From Leucobacter sp. cx-42 (GTDB taxonomy: Bacteria > Actinomycetota > Actinomycetes > Actinomycetales > Microbacteriaceae), in NCBI RefSeq assembly GCF_014529985.1, contig NZ_JACVMU010000012.1, forward strand, positions 27,677-91,676: 64,000 bases of DNA, read 5' to 3'. Of the stretch, positions 18,008 to 26,669 are shown piece by piece. A program made the translations under genes and the position numbers. The notes beneath the pieces are model-generated. The model ran no database searches, was not told the origin of the DNA, and was given only the letters and a program-made list of their open reading frames with translations. Numbering within the stretch: the stretch's first letter is position 1; every line of letters starts with the position of its first letter.

Positions 18008-18044
18008 CCTGTGCGGCGGAACCGATTCGGTTCCGCCGCACAGG
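18008..18044 (-). terminator. Strong hairpin after the HtrA-like protease gene
   Basis: A perfect 17-bp stem with a 3-nt loop lies 22 nt beyond the protease stop. The loop is very tight and there is no T tract, but its place between two minus-strand genes makes termination the best explanation. Confidence 0.65.
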
Positions 18045-18066
18045 GTATTCATCGTGTTGCTTTTGG

Positions 18067-19683
18067 TTACCACTCAAGGCTTCCGAGTGTGGCCTCAACC
18101 TGTCCTGCAACACCGCCGCGCAGGTAGTCGATGGTCACCTTCTCGTTAGCGCCGTGGGTGCGAACCAGGGCAGAGACGGTAACACCGTCTGCTGCGGGCA
18201 CACCATCAACCGCGGTCACAACGTCGCCGACCTTCAGGCCAGCCTTGGCAGCGGCACCGCCACGGACAACCTCAGCGATGAGGCCGCCTGCGGCCTGTGC
18301 ATCGACGTCGGTGTCTGCGCTTGCGTCGAGCACGCTTGCGCCGAGCAGGCCGTAGGTGGGCTTTTCGCCTGCGATGATCTCGTCGGCGACGCGAACTGCC
18401 GCGTTTGCGGGGATCGCGAAGCCGAGGCCAGCGCTTCCCGCGGTGCCCTCGCTCGCGCCAGGCGATGCGATCGCGACGTTGATGCCGATGAGCTCACCAG
18501 CACCGTTGAGCAGCGCGCCACCCGAGTTACCCGGGTTGATGGATGCGTCCGTCTGAATCACCGGAAGCGTCACCGAACCGGTGGGCTGCTGCTCCTGGCT
18601 CTGCGAGTCGAAGCGGAAGTCCCACGGCGAGTTCGAGCCGTTGTCGTCCTGCTGCGCGTTCGGGTCGCTCGGGACGAGCGGGCTGCCGACGGTGATGCCA
18701 CGGTTGAGTGCGCTGACAACACCGCTGGTGACGGTGTTCGAGAGGCTCATCGGTGCACCAATTGCGACGGCGAGGTCACCAACATTGACCTTGCTCGAGT
18801 CTGCGACCTTAATCGGGGTGAGTCCTTCTGGATCAACCTTGAGCACAGCGATATCGGTGTACGGCGCAGTACCAACGAGCTTCGCATCGCGGACGCTGCC
18901 GTCGTGCAGCTTCACCTGAACGGTCGGATTGCTCGTCGCACCATCAAGCAGGGCGACGTGGGCATTCGTGATGATGTAGCCCTCATCGCCGTAGATCACG
19001 CCCGAGCCGGAACCCGAAGCACCATCGCCCGAGACCAGCACGGTGACGACGCTCGGGGTCGCGACGAGCGCGACCTGCGTCACATCAGTCGCGGTCGAGG
19101 CGTTGTTCAGCGTGACCGCGCTCTGGTTGACCGCGGTCGCAGGATGCGAGTTCGCAGACACAATCGCTGCGACGCCGCCGCCAACGATGCCACCGAGCAG
19201 CGCACCAATCGCGAGGCCAACGAGCAGGACGTTGCCCTTGCTCTTCTCAGCGGACTTCTTGGGTTCTGCATTCAGGCCGAAGCTTGCGCCGCCCTCGCCA
19301 CCGGTGGGCGGAACTGGCGGAACCTGGCCATGGTCGTGGCCAGCAGCGGGCGCGAGCACCTCGGTGACCTGCTGGGTCGGGTGCGCGGGCGCAGCGGGCG
19401 CTACGTGTGCGCTCGGAGCTACAGGCGCAGGGTAAGCGACTGGAACTGCGGGCATAGCCGGAGCTGCTGGCGCTACCGGTGCCGACGGTGCGACGTGCCC
19501 AACCGTGGGCGCGGGCGTAGCAGGCGCAGCCGGTGCAACAGGAGCACCCTGTGCGGCAGGCGCCACAGGGGCGGCAGGCGCTACGGGGGCAGCTGGGGTC
19601 GCAGCCGCAGCAGTCTCAACAGGGAGAGTCGAATCCGGCGTCGTCGTCGGAGTCGGCTGTTCAGATTCTGGGGTATTCGCCAT
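18067..19683 (-). CDS. HtrA/DegP-like trypsin-type serine protease with PDZ domain
   Basis: The 538-residue protein has a long cytoplasmic Ala/Pro/Val-rich N-terminus (about 160 residues), one transmembrane helix (VLLVGLAIGALLGGIVGGGVAAIV) and an extracellular trypsin-like domain. The catalytic triad is visible as His in TNAHVAL, Asp in YTDIAVLK and Ser in NPGNSGGALLN. A C-terminal PDZ domain (GLIAEVVRGGAAAKAGLKVGDVVTAVDG) follows. It is expected to cut misfolded or signalling proteins at the cell surface. AAGGA lies 9 nt before the ATG. The Ala/Pro-rich tail may have been expanded by codon-repeat slippage. Confidence 0.93.
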   Translation of the reverse strand: MANTPESEQPTPTTTPDSTLPVETAAAATPAAPVAPAAPVAPAAQGAPVAPAAPATPAPTVGHVAPSAPVAPAAPAMPAVPVAYPAPVAPSAHVAPAAPAHPTQQVTEVLAPAAGHDHGQVPPVPPTGGEGGASFGLNAEPKKSAEKSKGNVLLVGLAIGALLGGIVGGGVAAIVSANSHPATAVNQSAVTLNNASTATDVTQVALVATPSVVTVLVSGDGASGSGSGVIYGDEGYIITNAHVALLDGATSNPTVQVKLHDGSVRDAKLVGTAPYTDIAVLKVDPEGLTPIKVADSSKVNVGDLAVAIGAPMSLSNTVTSGVVSALNRGITVGSPLVPSDPNAQQDDNGSNSPWDFRFDSQSQEQQPTGSVTLPVIQTDASINPGNSGGALLNGAGELIGINVAIASPGASEGTAGSAGLGFAIPANAAVRVADEIIAGEKPTYGLLGASVLDASADTDVDAQAAGGLIAEVVRGGAAAKAGLKVGDVVTAVDGVPAADGVTVSALVRTHGANEKVTIDYLRGGVAGQVEATLGSLEW

Positions 19684-19794
19684 GAGCGGTGTCCTTCTTG
19701 GTCTGTGGTGTCTCTAGCTTCTCGTGATTTCCTATGTTTTTGACGAACGAAACCTGCGAGCCTGCTGCACATCAAATGCAAGATTCCTGGTTCG

Positions 19795-22341
19795 TTAACC
19801 AATCTTGCCTGCTGCGCTCTCAACACGCTGTGCACGCCTTGTGCGAATCATGTTTGTCAGCGCTACCGCAACAGCACCTCCCACCAGGCCAATACCGCAG
19901 ACGAGCAGCAATTTCGCGTGCCCATTTCCGACGATAACCAAGGGCGTGCTGACCTTCGAATGCACAATCGTTCGTTCATTCTCTAGGCCACATTCACCCC
20001 GGTGCAGCAAGATTTCATCGCCTGTCTCGACATCTCGCGCGAGCAAAGTTTCTACCCAGTAGACAACACCGTCGCTCTGAGCAGTCACTGCTGGCGACCT
20101 GAACTGCGCTCCAGTCTCGTTCACGTGAACCGCGAATGTTGTCGCCACAGGCTGTGCCTCGCAGGAGGCAGCAGCAGCAGCCTCGGCTGCCGTCCAGGGC
20201 AGTTCATCTGAGCGTTCACGCCAATTCGCATCAAACTTGGGGTGTCCAACCTGTGGCTGCAAATAGGCGGTGAAGGTGAGCTCTGTTCGCATGCCTTCGG
20301 GGAGCGCCCCCTCCACCTTGGCAACATCATGCATCGATTCCCCTACGGTGACCTGTTGCACCGCTTCGGTTTCCACTCTGGGTTGCTCGATAATCGCAGA
20401 CGCTTCTGGCGATCCCCACACATCACAGGTGTCGTCAATGAGCGGCTGAATCTCTTCCGGTTGATCCTCTCGGAGCACGCAGGACTGCACGGTCACTCCG
20501 CTTCGCACGTCACGCGGTACCAGCACCTCCGCTTCAGCGTGAGTTTCAGTGCCGGTACCGGCCTCCGCGGCTGACATCGGAAGCGAGTACGTTTCCCCCT
20601 CCGTCGTGTCCACTTCGGCTTCCCCTGCCGGCATGCGCGCTTCCCCACCCTCGACCCGCGTGAGCAGTCGCGCGAGTACCCGAGCGGATTCCGGAGCATG
20701 CGCCTGCGGCGAGACCCCTCGCTCAAACTCGTACATCGTTGAGCGCACCACGAGGGGAACCTTGACCTTGCCCGCGACGAGACACCCGTCGTCTTCGCAC
20801 GCGAAGTCCCAGCGGGCGACCGTTGATCCGCCAATGGGCAATACCCGGTCACGTAGCTTCGTAAGCGGGACGGCGCGCATGGGTTGCACATGGGTTTCCT
20901 GGGGCTGCCCGAACTCGTCCGCAAACGCGTAGTCACCATGCAAGTGCCATGCCTCCGCCGGGCCGGTCTGCAGTTCGGGACCCTGATCCGCGCCCCGGAT
21001 CCGCCACACCCAGGTATACAACCCCACCTCGCGCGCCGAGCCGGCTGGGGCGGTCGCAAGGTACTCCCCCGGGCCAGCGTCAGCGACAAGCCGCACCTGT
21101 GCCGCAACCGGCAGAGTTGCAAGGTCAAAATCGCCCGACTGGATTTGCGTGAGCGGACCATACAAGGTGCCTTCAGCCTCAAGCGCGCGAAACTTCCGTT
21201 CACCGTGCTCGACGTAGGTTGGCCAGTAGGAGCCAGCCTCGATCGCAAACGCCACTCGGTCTGTCGGCGCGTCAGAGGGAGAGAGACGCACGACATCGAC
21301 CTGAGTGGAAAGCGTCGGCCTGAAGTCTGCGGGCGCAGGCACGATCCTGCCCCAACTTCCGCCTCGCGTCACCACTTCCTGCTGCGCAACGCCGAGTTGC
21401 TGCTGCGCAGCCGAGTCTCGCCCAGCGAAGACCGTGACCGCCGCGGGCCACCCGCGACGCGATACTTCCCAGCCCCCAGTCACATGCGGCCCGGTGGCGG
21501 CAGAGTCAGTCTTCCCGAGCGCCTGATCCCAGCGGATCGTGTGCGAACGGCCGTCCGTAATCGATATCGCTGTGCGATCAGGCGAATATTGCACACCAGG
21601 CTCAGGATCTCCGTTTGCGACGGCGCCACCGAGCTGAAGATGCTTCGTTCCCGCGGCCGCAACGAGCGTACCGGCTGTGCGGCTCTCCCCATCCCAGTGC
21701 ATGGCGGGGGCCTGCACCTCGGCAATAGCTGGCGTTGGTTTCGCGTTGAACTTAGCCTCGCGCACCATTTGATCGGCAAGTGCGACCCAGGCTGCACCGC
21801 TCGCACGACGGTCGCGGATCACGTTCTCTTGCAGCCATGGATCACCCGCGCTTCGAATGATCCAGATTGCCAGTGAGACGGCAGCCGCACGTCCGTTTGG
21901 GTCGGCGACCGTGTGTAGCGGTACACCAAAGTTGTGCAGAATGTATGCCATCTGTCGGAGCCCTGCAAGGTCACTGTACGGCTCGACATAGTGCGCTTTC
22001 CCAGACGTCCAATACCCGCGCAATGTCGAGACATTGCTCGCCCCAGGGGCTTGCGGGTCAAGCGGTGTCTCAGCTCCAGGTTCGAGACAGTACACGGCGA
22101 GTTTGGTACCAGCCACCAAGTACGCCCCCATAAACCACTTCGAAGTCCAGATGCCGGGGCCGAAGCTCGCCGCTTGTACCGTTGTTGGCGACTGGCCCAG
22201 CGTCCAGCCGACCCCGCAGCTCAGCGCCAGCAGGACGACGAACACGCCCATCACCGCGCGCCGAACAGTGTTCGTTCTCGCTTTCACCCAGCTTCTCCAC
22301 GACCCCTGGTCAATCTGTGGTCGATGTGATCTCGTACGCAA
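19795..22341 (-). CDS. Large anchored surface protein with thioester-domain-like N-terminus
   Basis: The 848-residue protein starts with TTG at 22341, supported by AAGGAGG 5 nt upstream. A signal peptide covers about residues 28-57. The region after it resembles adhesin thioester domains: a VYCLEPGAETP segment with Cys85, a YWTSGKAHYVEPY segment and VSLAIWIIRSAGDPW around 155-170. The Gln that would pair with the Cys is replaced by Ser156, so an internal thioester is unlikely. The remaining ectodomain is long and beta-like, with a few Cys pairs. One C-terminal transmembrane helix (about 808-830) and a basic tail anchor it; no sortase motif is seen. The role is unknown; adhesion is one possibility. 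Confidence 0.65.
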   Translation of the reverse strand: MRTRSHRPQIDQGSWRSWVKARTNTVRRAVMGVFVVLLALSCGVGWTLGQSPTTVQAASFGPGIWTSKWFMGAYLVAGTKLAVYCLEPGAETPLDPQAPGASNVSTLRGYWTSGKAHYVEPYSDLAGLRQMAYILHNFGVPLHTVADPNGRAAAVSLAIWIIRSAGDPWLQENVIRDRRASGAAWVALADQMVREAKFNAKPTPAIAEVQAPAMHWDGESRTAGTLVAAAGTKHLQLGGAVANGDPEPGVQYSPDRTAISITDGRSHTIRWDQALGKTDSAATGPHVTGGWEVSRRGWPAAVTVFAGRDSAAQQQLGVAQQEVVTRGGSWGRIVPAPADFRPTLSTQVDVVRLSPSDAPTDRVAFAIEAGSYWPTYVEHGERKFRALEAEGTLYGPLTQIQSGDFDLATLPVAAQVRLVADAGPGEYLATAPAGSAREVGLYTWVWRIRGADQGPELQTGPAEAWHLHGDYAFADEFGQPQETHVQPMRAVPLTKLRDRVLPIGGSTVARWDFACEDDGCLVAGKVKVPLVVRSTMYEFERGVSPQAHAPESARVLARLLTRVEGGEARMPAGEAEVDTTEGETYSLPMSAAEAGTGTETHAEAEVLVPRDVRSGVTVQSCVLREDQPEEIQPLIDDTCDVWGSPEASAIIEQPRVETEAVQQVTVGESMHDVAKVEGALPEGMRTELTFTAYLQPQVGHPKFDANWRERSDELPWTAAEAAAAASCEAQPVATTFAVHVNETGAQFRSPAVTAQSDGVVYWVETLLARDVETGDEILLHRGECGLENERTIVHSKVSTPLVIVGNGHAKLLLVCGIGLVGGAVAVALTNMIRTRRAQRVESAAGKIG

Positions 22342-22505
22342 GGCAGCCTCCTTTCGACACCGCGACTTCTCCGCGATGCCAATGATTCTGCGGAACCATG
22401 CAAGCCAGACCTGAGTTACTCACATCCCCCGCCACGCCCGAACTCGGACTTTTTCCCACCTCGATTCGTCGGATGCAGATACGCCGTGTATTGTTTTACA
22501 TGTGC

Positions 22506-22579
22506 CGCGGGATGGAGCAGTTCGGTAGCTCGCCGGGCTCATAACCCGGAGGTCGTAGGTTCAAATCCTGCTCCCGCAA
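22506..22579 (+). tRNA. Initiator tRNA-fMet (anticodon CAT), copy 1
   Basis: The 74-nt gene folds as a full cloverleaf with anticodon CAT in the loop CTCATAA. The acceptor stem starts C against A at the 1-72 position, and three G-C pairs (GGG...CCC) close the anticodon stem; both are hallmarks of bacterial initiator tRNA. CCA is not encoded. The body is identical to the copy at 23071. A terminator follows within 10 nt. Confidence 0.95.
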
Positions 22580-22585
22580 CTATGA

Positions 22586-22627
22586 GGAAGGCCCTGATCT
22601 AATACAGATCAGGGCCTTCCGGCTTTT
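22586..22627 (+). terminator. Terminator of tRNA-fMet copy 1
   Basis: A 15-bp perfect stem (22586-22600 with 22606-22620) is followed by GGCTTTTG. It ends the transcript shortly after the tRNA. Confidence 0.85.
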
Positions 22628-22657
22628 GTGCGCCTGGATACTTTGCCGTTCCGGCAG

Positions 22658-22894
22658 CTACTTCTTCTCATAGAGCAGCGAGATCAGCACCTGTCCCGCA
22701 TGGTGCGGCCACTCAACGAAGAGCTGATACGGCCAGCCACGGTCATCCGCCCAAGCGATTACCTCAAGCACGTTTTCCACCTCGGTCAGATGCCACTCAT
22801 CGACTGCCGTCTCCGACAACCAGAAGTAGACTCGGTAATTCGGATTGTCATCCTCCGAGATTGCATTCCGCGGATCAATTGGATTCTGCTTCAC
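22658..22894 (-). CDS. Small acidic hypothetical protein between the two initiator tRNAs
   Basis: This 78-residue protein starts at GTG 22894 with AAGGAG about 7 nt upstream; longer in-frame versions would extend back into the second tRNA gene and are rejected. The sequence has many aromatic residues (RVYFWLSET, EWHLTEVENVLEVIAWADDRGWPYQLFVEWPHH) and ends in two lysines. No membrane segment or known motif is seen. It is encoded opposite to both tRNAs. I do not recognise the family; its compact composition suggests a real cytoplasmic protein. Confidence 0.7.
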   Translation of the reverse strand: MKQNPIDPRNAISEDDNPNYRVYFWLSETAVDEWHLTEVENVLEVIAWADDRGWPYQLFVEWPHHAGQVLISLLYEKK

Positions 22895-23070
22895 ACGAGA
22901 GCTCCTTGCCTTGTTCTGCCAACTATCGCAGCAAAGACCAAACCGCGAAAGGGGTCGCGCTGCTGGTCCACCGACACCACGCCCCACTCGCGCGAACGCA
23001 CCGTGACGCGCCCAAGGCAACCACTCGTTTAGGTAATCATCGCGAACCCCCAGTACGCTAATAGATGTGC

Positions 23071-23144
23071 CGCGGGATGGAGCAGTTCGGTAGCTCGCCG
23101 GGCTCATAACCCGGAGGTCGTAGGTTCAAATCCTGCTCCCGCAA
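23071..23144 (+). tRNA. Initiator tRNA-fMet (anticodon CAT), copy 2
   Basis: The 74-nt gene is identical to copy 1, including the C1-A72 mismatch, the three consecutive anticodon-stem G-C pairs and the CAT anticodon. The six bases before the gene and eight after it are nearly the same as at copy 1, so the duplication included short flanks. A strong terminator follows. Confidence 0.95.
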
Positions 23145-23151
23145 CTATTGA

Positions 23152-23200
23152 GGAAGCCCCTGGTCAAGTGATCATCACTTGACCAGGGGCTTCCGCCTTT
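23152..23200 (+). terminator. Terminator of tRNA-fMet copy 2
   Basis: A long stem of at least 18 bp (23152 onward paired with bases ending at 23194) is followed by GCCTTT. It differs in sequence from the copy 1 terminator except for the first few bases of the stem. Confidence 0.85.
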
Positions 23201-23232
23201 GTACAACGCGCCGCGAGCGCGGCGCTCGGAAC

Positions 23233-23280
23233 ACAACAGGTGGGTGTCGATCTGTATTCAGATCGACACCCACCTGTTGT
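23233..23280. terminator. Perfect 22-bp hairpin downstream of tRNA copy 2
   Basis: Two perfect 22-nt arms (23233-23254 and 23259-23280) enclose the loop TATT. It lies in the convergent interval between the tRNA and the agmatine deiminase gene, upstream of a dispersed palindromic repeat. It is probably a second, bidirectional terminator, but no T tract follows. Confidence 0.55.
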
Positions 23281-23320
23281 ATGTGAGCAACGCTGTCAGA
23301 GCCGGGCCCTCCCCCGAGTC

Positions 23321-23416
23321 ACCTCACCGACACAGGGTGTTCCTGCCGAGATGACCCGTTGCAACGCGCTGAAACTGTCCTTTGCGGGGGAACGGGCCAG
23401 TTTCGCTGGGTTGGCG
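23321..23416 (-). repeat. Dispersed palindromic repeat, copy A
   Basis: About 96 bp match, in reverse orientation, the repeat at 51243-51333. Shared pieces include CTGCCGAGATGACCC, CGCGCTGAAACT and a terminal GTTTCG...GGGTTGG. It lies 20 nt beyond the stop of the agmatine deiminase gene, in a convergent interval. This is the most diverged of the long copies. Confidence 0.7.
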
Positions 23417-23435
23417 GTAACAGCGGGTGCGCGCC

Positions 23436-24470
23436 TTAGAACTTCGGCTGGTGCTGCGTGATGCAGTGGATGCCGCCGCCGTACGCGAAGATGTTGCGCG
23501 CGTCGACACCAACAATTTCGCGGCCGGGGTACGCCTTCGCAAGACCAGCCAGCGCAACCTCGTCGTTAGGGTCGTCGAAGGTGCAGGCGATGACCGCACC
23601 GTTGGTGACGAGATGGTTGACGTACGAGTAATCCGTCCAGCCCTCTTCGTCACGCACGCGCTCCGGCGCGGGAAGCTCGATGACGTTCCACGGCTTGCCG
23701 TCGATCGCTGTGGAGCCCTCGATGACGGCGTCGTACACGGCTCCGAGGTGGAAGTCGGGGTGCGCGGGATCGTGCTGACGGTGCACAAGAAGCGTGTGCT
23801 CGTCAGGCATGGTGGCAACGATGTCAATGTGACCGCGGGTGCCAAAGCGCTGCGAGTCACGGTAGAGGCCACGCGGGAACCAAATCGCTCGCTCGATGCC
23901 GAGTGTGCGGCGGAACTCTTCTTCAATCGCTTCGCGTGACCAACCCGGGTTGCGGAAACGGTCGAGCTGCACGGTATCGGTGAGCAGCACCGTGCCGCGG
24001 CCATCGACGTGGATGCCGCCGCCCTCGTTCACGAGCGCCGAGTCGACGAGTTCAGCTCCGGCAAGCTCAGCCACGAACTTGCCAATGTGCTGGTCGTTAT
24101 CCCATACGGCCCACTCCTGCTGGCCCCAGCCGTTGAATTTCCAGTCCACCGCGCCAAGCTGACCCGCTGACCCCCGGACAAAGGTCGGTCCGATGTCGCG
24201 CATCCAGGCATCATCGAGCGGTGCCTCCACAAGCTCAATCGAAGCTGAGAGGAGTCGCTGCGCGTCAGCGCGATCCGCCGGGTCAACCACCATGGTCACC
24301 GGCACGAAATCAGCGGTTGCGTGCGCCACTGCGGTCCACGCCTCGCGGGCAATTGCGGTGTCGTCATCGGTCGTGCCGAACGATTCACCGCGCGGCGGGA
24401 ACGCCATGAATACGCGCTCGTGCGGATCGGTCTCGCTAGGCATGTGCCACTGGGGTGAGTTCTGGGCCAT
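23436..24470 (-). CDS. aguA: Agmatine deiminase
   Basis: The 344-residue enzyme of the guanidine-group-modifying superfamily hydrolyses agmatine to N-carbamoylputrescine and ammonia. Motifs include the start PQWHMPSETDPHERVFMAFPP, DDAWMRDIGPTF, NEGGGIHVDGRGT, the catalytic His in TRGHIDI and the nucleophilic Cys336 in GGGIHCITQHQP. AAAGGA lies about 9 nt before the ATG. It is the third gene of a minus-strand operon after the NCS1 permease and TetR genes, which suggests use of an imported nitrogen compound. Confidence 0.93.
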   Translation of the reverse strand: MAQNSPQWHMPSETDPHERVFMAFPPRGESFGTTDDDTAIAREAWTAVAHATADFVPVTMVVDPADRADAQRLLSASIELVEAPLDDAWMRDIGPTFVRGSAGQLGAVDWKFNGWGQQEWAVWDNDQHIGKFVAELAGAELVDSALVNEGGGIHVDGRGTVLLTDTVQLDRFRNPGWSREAIEEEFRRTLGIERAIWFPRGLYRDSQRFGTRGHIDIVATMPDEHTLLVHRQHDPAHPDFHLGAVYDAVIEGSTAIDGKPWNVIELPAPERVRDEEGWTDYSYVNHLVTNGAVIACTFDDPNDEVALAGLAKAYPGREIVGVDARNIFAYGGGIHCITQHQPKF

Positions 24471-24500
24471 GATGCTGGTCCTTTCAAATGGTGTTCGTAG

Positions 24501-25070
24501 TTAGGTGCGCGCGGCCGCAATGATCGCGGCGGCGCTCGTGCGCATCAAGCGCAGTGCAGTTTCGGTGTCGATCTGGCCTGACAGCCAGCGGCTGGACAGG
24601 CCCTCGACGAGGCTCGTGAGCAGGGTCGCAGTTTCGGCAAGCGCGGCCGCGGGGACACCTGCCTGGGCGAGCGGATCGGCGATCCGCCCCTCCCACGCAA
24701 GCGTCGTGCGGCCAAGGGCAGCCTGCAGTTCGGTTTCGAACACGGCGATGGCGCGGATCTCGTTCCACACCACCGAGTCCTCGCGTGTGCCGTCTGCATC
24801 TCCAAATTCGGCAACAAGCATTTCAATGACGGCTTCTGCTGGGGGCAACGTTGCATCGGCAACGGGACCGCGCTCGCGCACCGCCTCGTTCACCGAATCG
24901 ATGGTGGCATTCAGCAGGCCGGCGCGATCATCGAAGTGGTAGTACACGAGGCCGAGCGAGACGCCCGCACGCTTCGCGACGTGCTGCACGCGCAGCCCGC
25001 GCACTCCGCTATCCGCGATCTCCTGTCTGGTTGCAGCAAGGATGCGGTCGCGAGCGTCATTTTCAGCCAT
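24501..25070 (-). CDS. TetR family regulator
   Basis: The 189-residue protein has an N-terminal TetR helix-turn-helix (RDRILAATRQEIADSGVRGLRVQHVAKRAGVSLGLVYYHFDDRAGLL) and an all-helical ligand domain. ATG at 25070 is preferred over one 33 nt upstream because GGAG sits 7 nt before it and because it avoids overlap with the permease gene. It lies between the permease and agmatine deiminase genes and probably controls them and the divergent amidase through the palindrome at 26620-26637. Confidence 0.9.
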   Translation of the reverse strand: MAENDARDRILAATRQEIADSGVRGLRVQHVAKRAGVSLGLVYYHFDDRAGLLNATIDSVNEAVRERGPVADATLPPAEAVIEMLVAEFGDADGTREDSVVWNEIRAIAVFETELQAALGRTTLAWEGRIADPLAQAGVPAAALAETATLLTSLVEGLSSRWLSGQIDTETALRLMRTSAAAIIAAART

Positions 25071-25099
25071 GTGTATCTCCGTGTCTCGATCCGCGCCCA

Positions 25100-26575
25100 T
25101 CACTCGGTGTGCGCAGGTACTCCGTCGTTGACTCCAGTCTCGGGCCAGATCCGAAGCGCAAGCAAGTACAACCCGCCGCCAACGAGCATCGAAAGCGGGA
25201 GACTGATGTCGATACCGCCAGCAATGTTCGCAAAGGGCGCCGCGTAGAGGTCATTTTGCACCGTGAGGATACCCGCGATCGAACCGATGATGAGCGGTAC
25301 AACTGAGCGCAGGTTCCAGCCGTGGAAGAACCAGTAACGTTCGCCGGGTACGCCGAACCGCTGGAGTGCCACCGGGTCGTAGCGACCCTTGCGTGCCACG
25401 AGGAAGCCAACGCCGTTCATGACGACCCACGGTCCCGCGATCGAATTGAGCACGACGGTCATTGCCGTGATCGAAGAAATCGCATCGGTCGCGATCACGC
25501 CGAGGTACATGACAACAATGGCGATACCCGAGGTGATGAGTGTCGTCTGGGTGCGATTCAGGCGCGGGATGATCGACTCGAGGTCGAGCCCGCTCGCGTA
25601 GATATTGATGACTCCCTGGCCAAAGCCGCCCATGATCGCGAGCACCAGCAGCGGGATGAGGAACCAGGTGGGCGAGAACGCGACGAGGTCCGCAACGTAC
25701 GAGGGCGACAGCGTCTCGAATGTGCTCGCGGTGAACGCACCAAACGCCGCCGTGGCAAAGAGCCCAGCAAAGATGCCAGCACTCGCTGCGAAGACGATCT
25801 GGCGATCAGTGAAGCGCTTCGGGTTGATGCGGCGAGTGTAGTCGCCGACGGAGGGCGCGTACGAGAGCGGCCCGCCAATTGAGATCGTGACGGCGAAGAG
25901 CCAGGTCGGCCAGAAGTCACCGAGTAGGTACTCCCCTGTGCTTCGTGTCGCGTCGAAGCCGGGCGCAAATGCAAACAGGCCGACGATGAGCAAGATTCCC
26001 GCGACTGGAATGATGAACTTCTGCAGTGCAACAATCGTGCCGTGGCCGTACAGCGCGATGAGGACGACCTCGATCGCGATGACCGCATAGCCAATAATGA
26101 ACGCGGTGTCATTCTGCGGCGTCGCGAAGAGACGGTGTGCGCCGGCGACGAGCGCTTCGCCCGAGGTCCACACGGCAATTGCCGCGTAGGCGATCGCGAA
26201 CAGCAGCGTGAGGAACGAGCCGAGCAGGCGACCGCGCATACCGAAGTGTGCACCGCTCGAGACAGGGTTGTTTGTTCCAGTGCGACTGCCGAGCAGGTTC
26301 ATTGGCACCATGAGGATGAGGCCGATCGTCAGACCGACCGCGCTCGACGCGAGTGCCTGCCAAAAGTTCAGTCCGAAGGTGATCGGGAGCCATCCGAAGA
26401 TGACAACCGAGAGCGCCAGGTTACCGCCGAGAAAGACTCGGAAGAGGTTGCCAGGCGTTGAGGTACGTTCAGCGGTCGGGACATAATCAACGCCCGCGCG
26501 CTCTACTCGACCAAATTGGTCGATCACTTGCGTGGCCGTGCCGGCCTCGCTGCCAGGCGTCAGTGCCTTGCCCAT
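25100..26575 (-). CDS. NCS1 family nucleobase/cation permease
   Basis: The 491-residue protein has the NCS1 layout of about twelve transmembrane helices. Conserved parts are the N-terminal TPGNLFRVFLGGNLALSV segment, NNPVSSGAHFGMRG, SYAPSVGDYTRRI and a C-terminal FFHGWNLRSVVPLIIG region. Members import cytosine, purines, allantoin, hydantoins or related compounds with a cation. ATG at 26575 has AAAGGAGAA upstream; the open frame 324 nt further upstream would enter the divergent amidase gene. The substrate may be a ureido or guanidino compound, given its neighbours. Confidence 0.9.
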   Translation of the reverse strand: MGKALTPGSEAGTATQVIDQFGRVERAGVDYVPTAERTSTPGNLFRVFLGGNLALSVVIFGWLPITFGLNFWQALASSAVGLTIGLILMVPMNLLGSRTGTNNPVSSGAHFGMRGRLLGSFLTLLFAIAYAAIAVWTSGEALVAGAHRLFATPQNDTAFIIGYAVIAIEVVLIALYGHGTIVALQKFIIPVAGILLIVGLFAFAPGFDATRSTGEYLLGDFWPTWLFAVTISIGGPLSYAPSVGDYTRRINPKRFTDRQIVFAASAGIFAGLFATAAFGAFTASTFETLSPSYVADLVAFSPTWFLIPLLVLAIMGGFGQGVINIYASGLDLESIIPRLNRTQTTLITSGIAIVVMYLGVIATDAISSITAMTVVLNSIAGPWVVMNGVGFLVARKGRYDPVALQRFGVPGERYWFFHGWNLRSVVPLIIGSIAGILTVQNDLYAAPFANIAGGIDISLPLSMLVGGGLYLLALRIWPETGVNDGVPAHTE

Positions 26576-26609
26576 GTGTTCTCCTTTGAAAACGTCGTCG
26601 TTCAGCGAT

Positions 26610-26638
26610 ACAGTAACACTGACTGAATTTTCAGTCAA
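26610..26638 (-). promoter_or_regulatory. Sigma-70-type promoter of the permease operon
   Basis: On the minus strand TTGACT (26633-26638) and TACTGT (26610-26615) are separated by 17 nt. Both are close to consensus, and they lie 35 nt before the permease start. The palindrome at 26620-26637 covers most of the -35 element and spacer, so a bound repressor would block it. Confidence 0.75.
26620..26637. promoter_or_regulatory. Palindromic operator, probably for the local TetR regulator
   Basis: TGACTGAA-TT-TTCAGTCA is a perfect 8-2-8 palindrome in the interval between the divergent permease and amidase genes. Its size and symmetry fit TetR-family operators. It overlaps the permease promoter and lies about 33 nt before the amidase start. 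Binding by the encoded TetR is inferred from proximity. Confidence 0.75.
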
Positions 26639-26669
26639 AACAGATTGACGATTTTTCTCAAGGGAGACA

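Noticed and set aside
17173..19743. An 856-codon open frame on the plus strand
   Set aside because: It is antisense to the tandem transferase and HtrA-like genes, crosses their terminator and has an Arg/Cys/His-rich composition typical of a shadow of high-GC coding DNA.
22895..23107. N-terminal extension of the small protein between the tRNAs
   Set aside because: It would be translated from the antisense of the second tRNA, while a good ribosome-binding site stands before the GTG at 22894.
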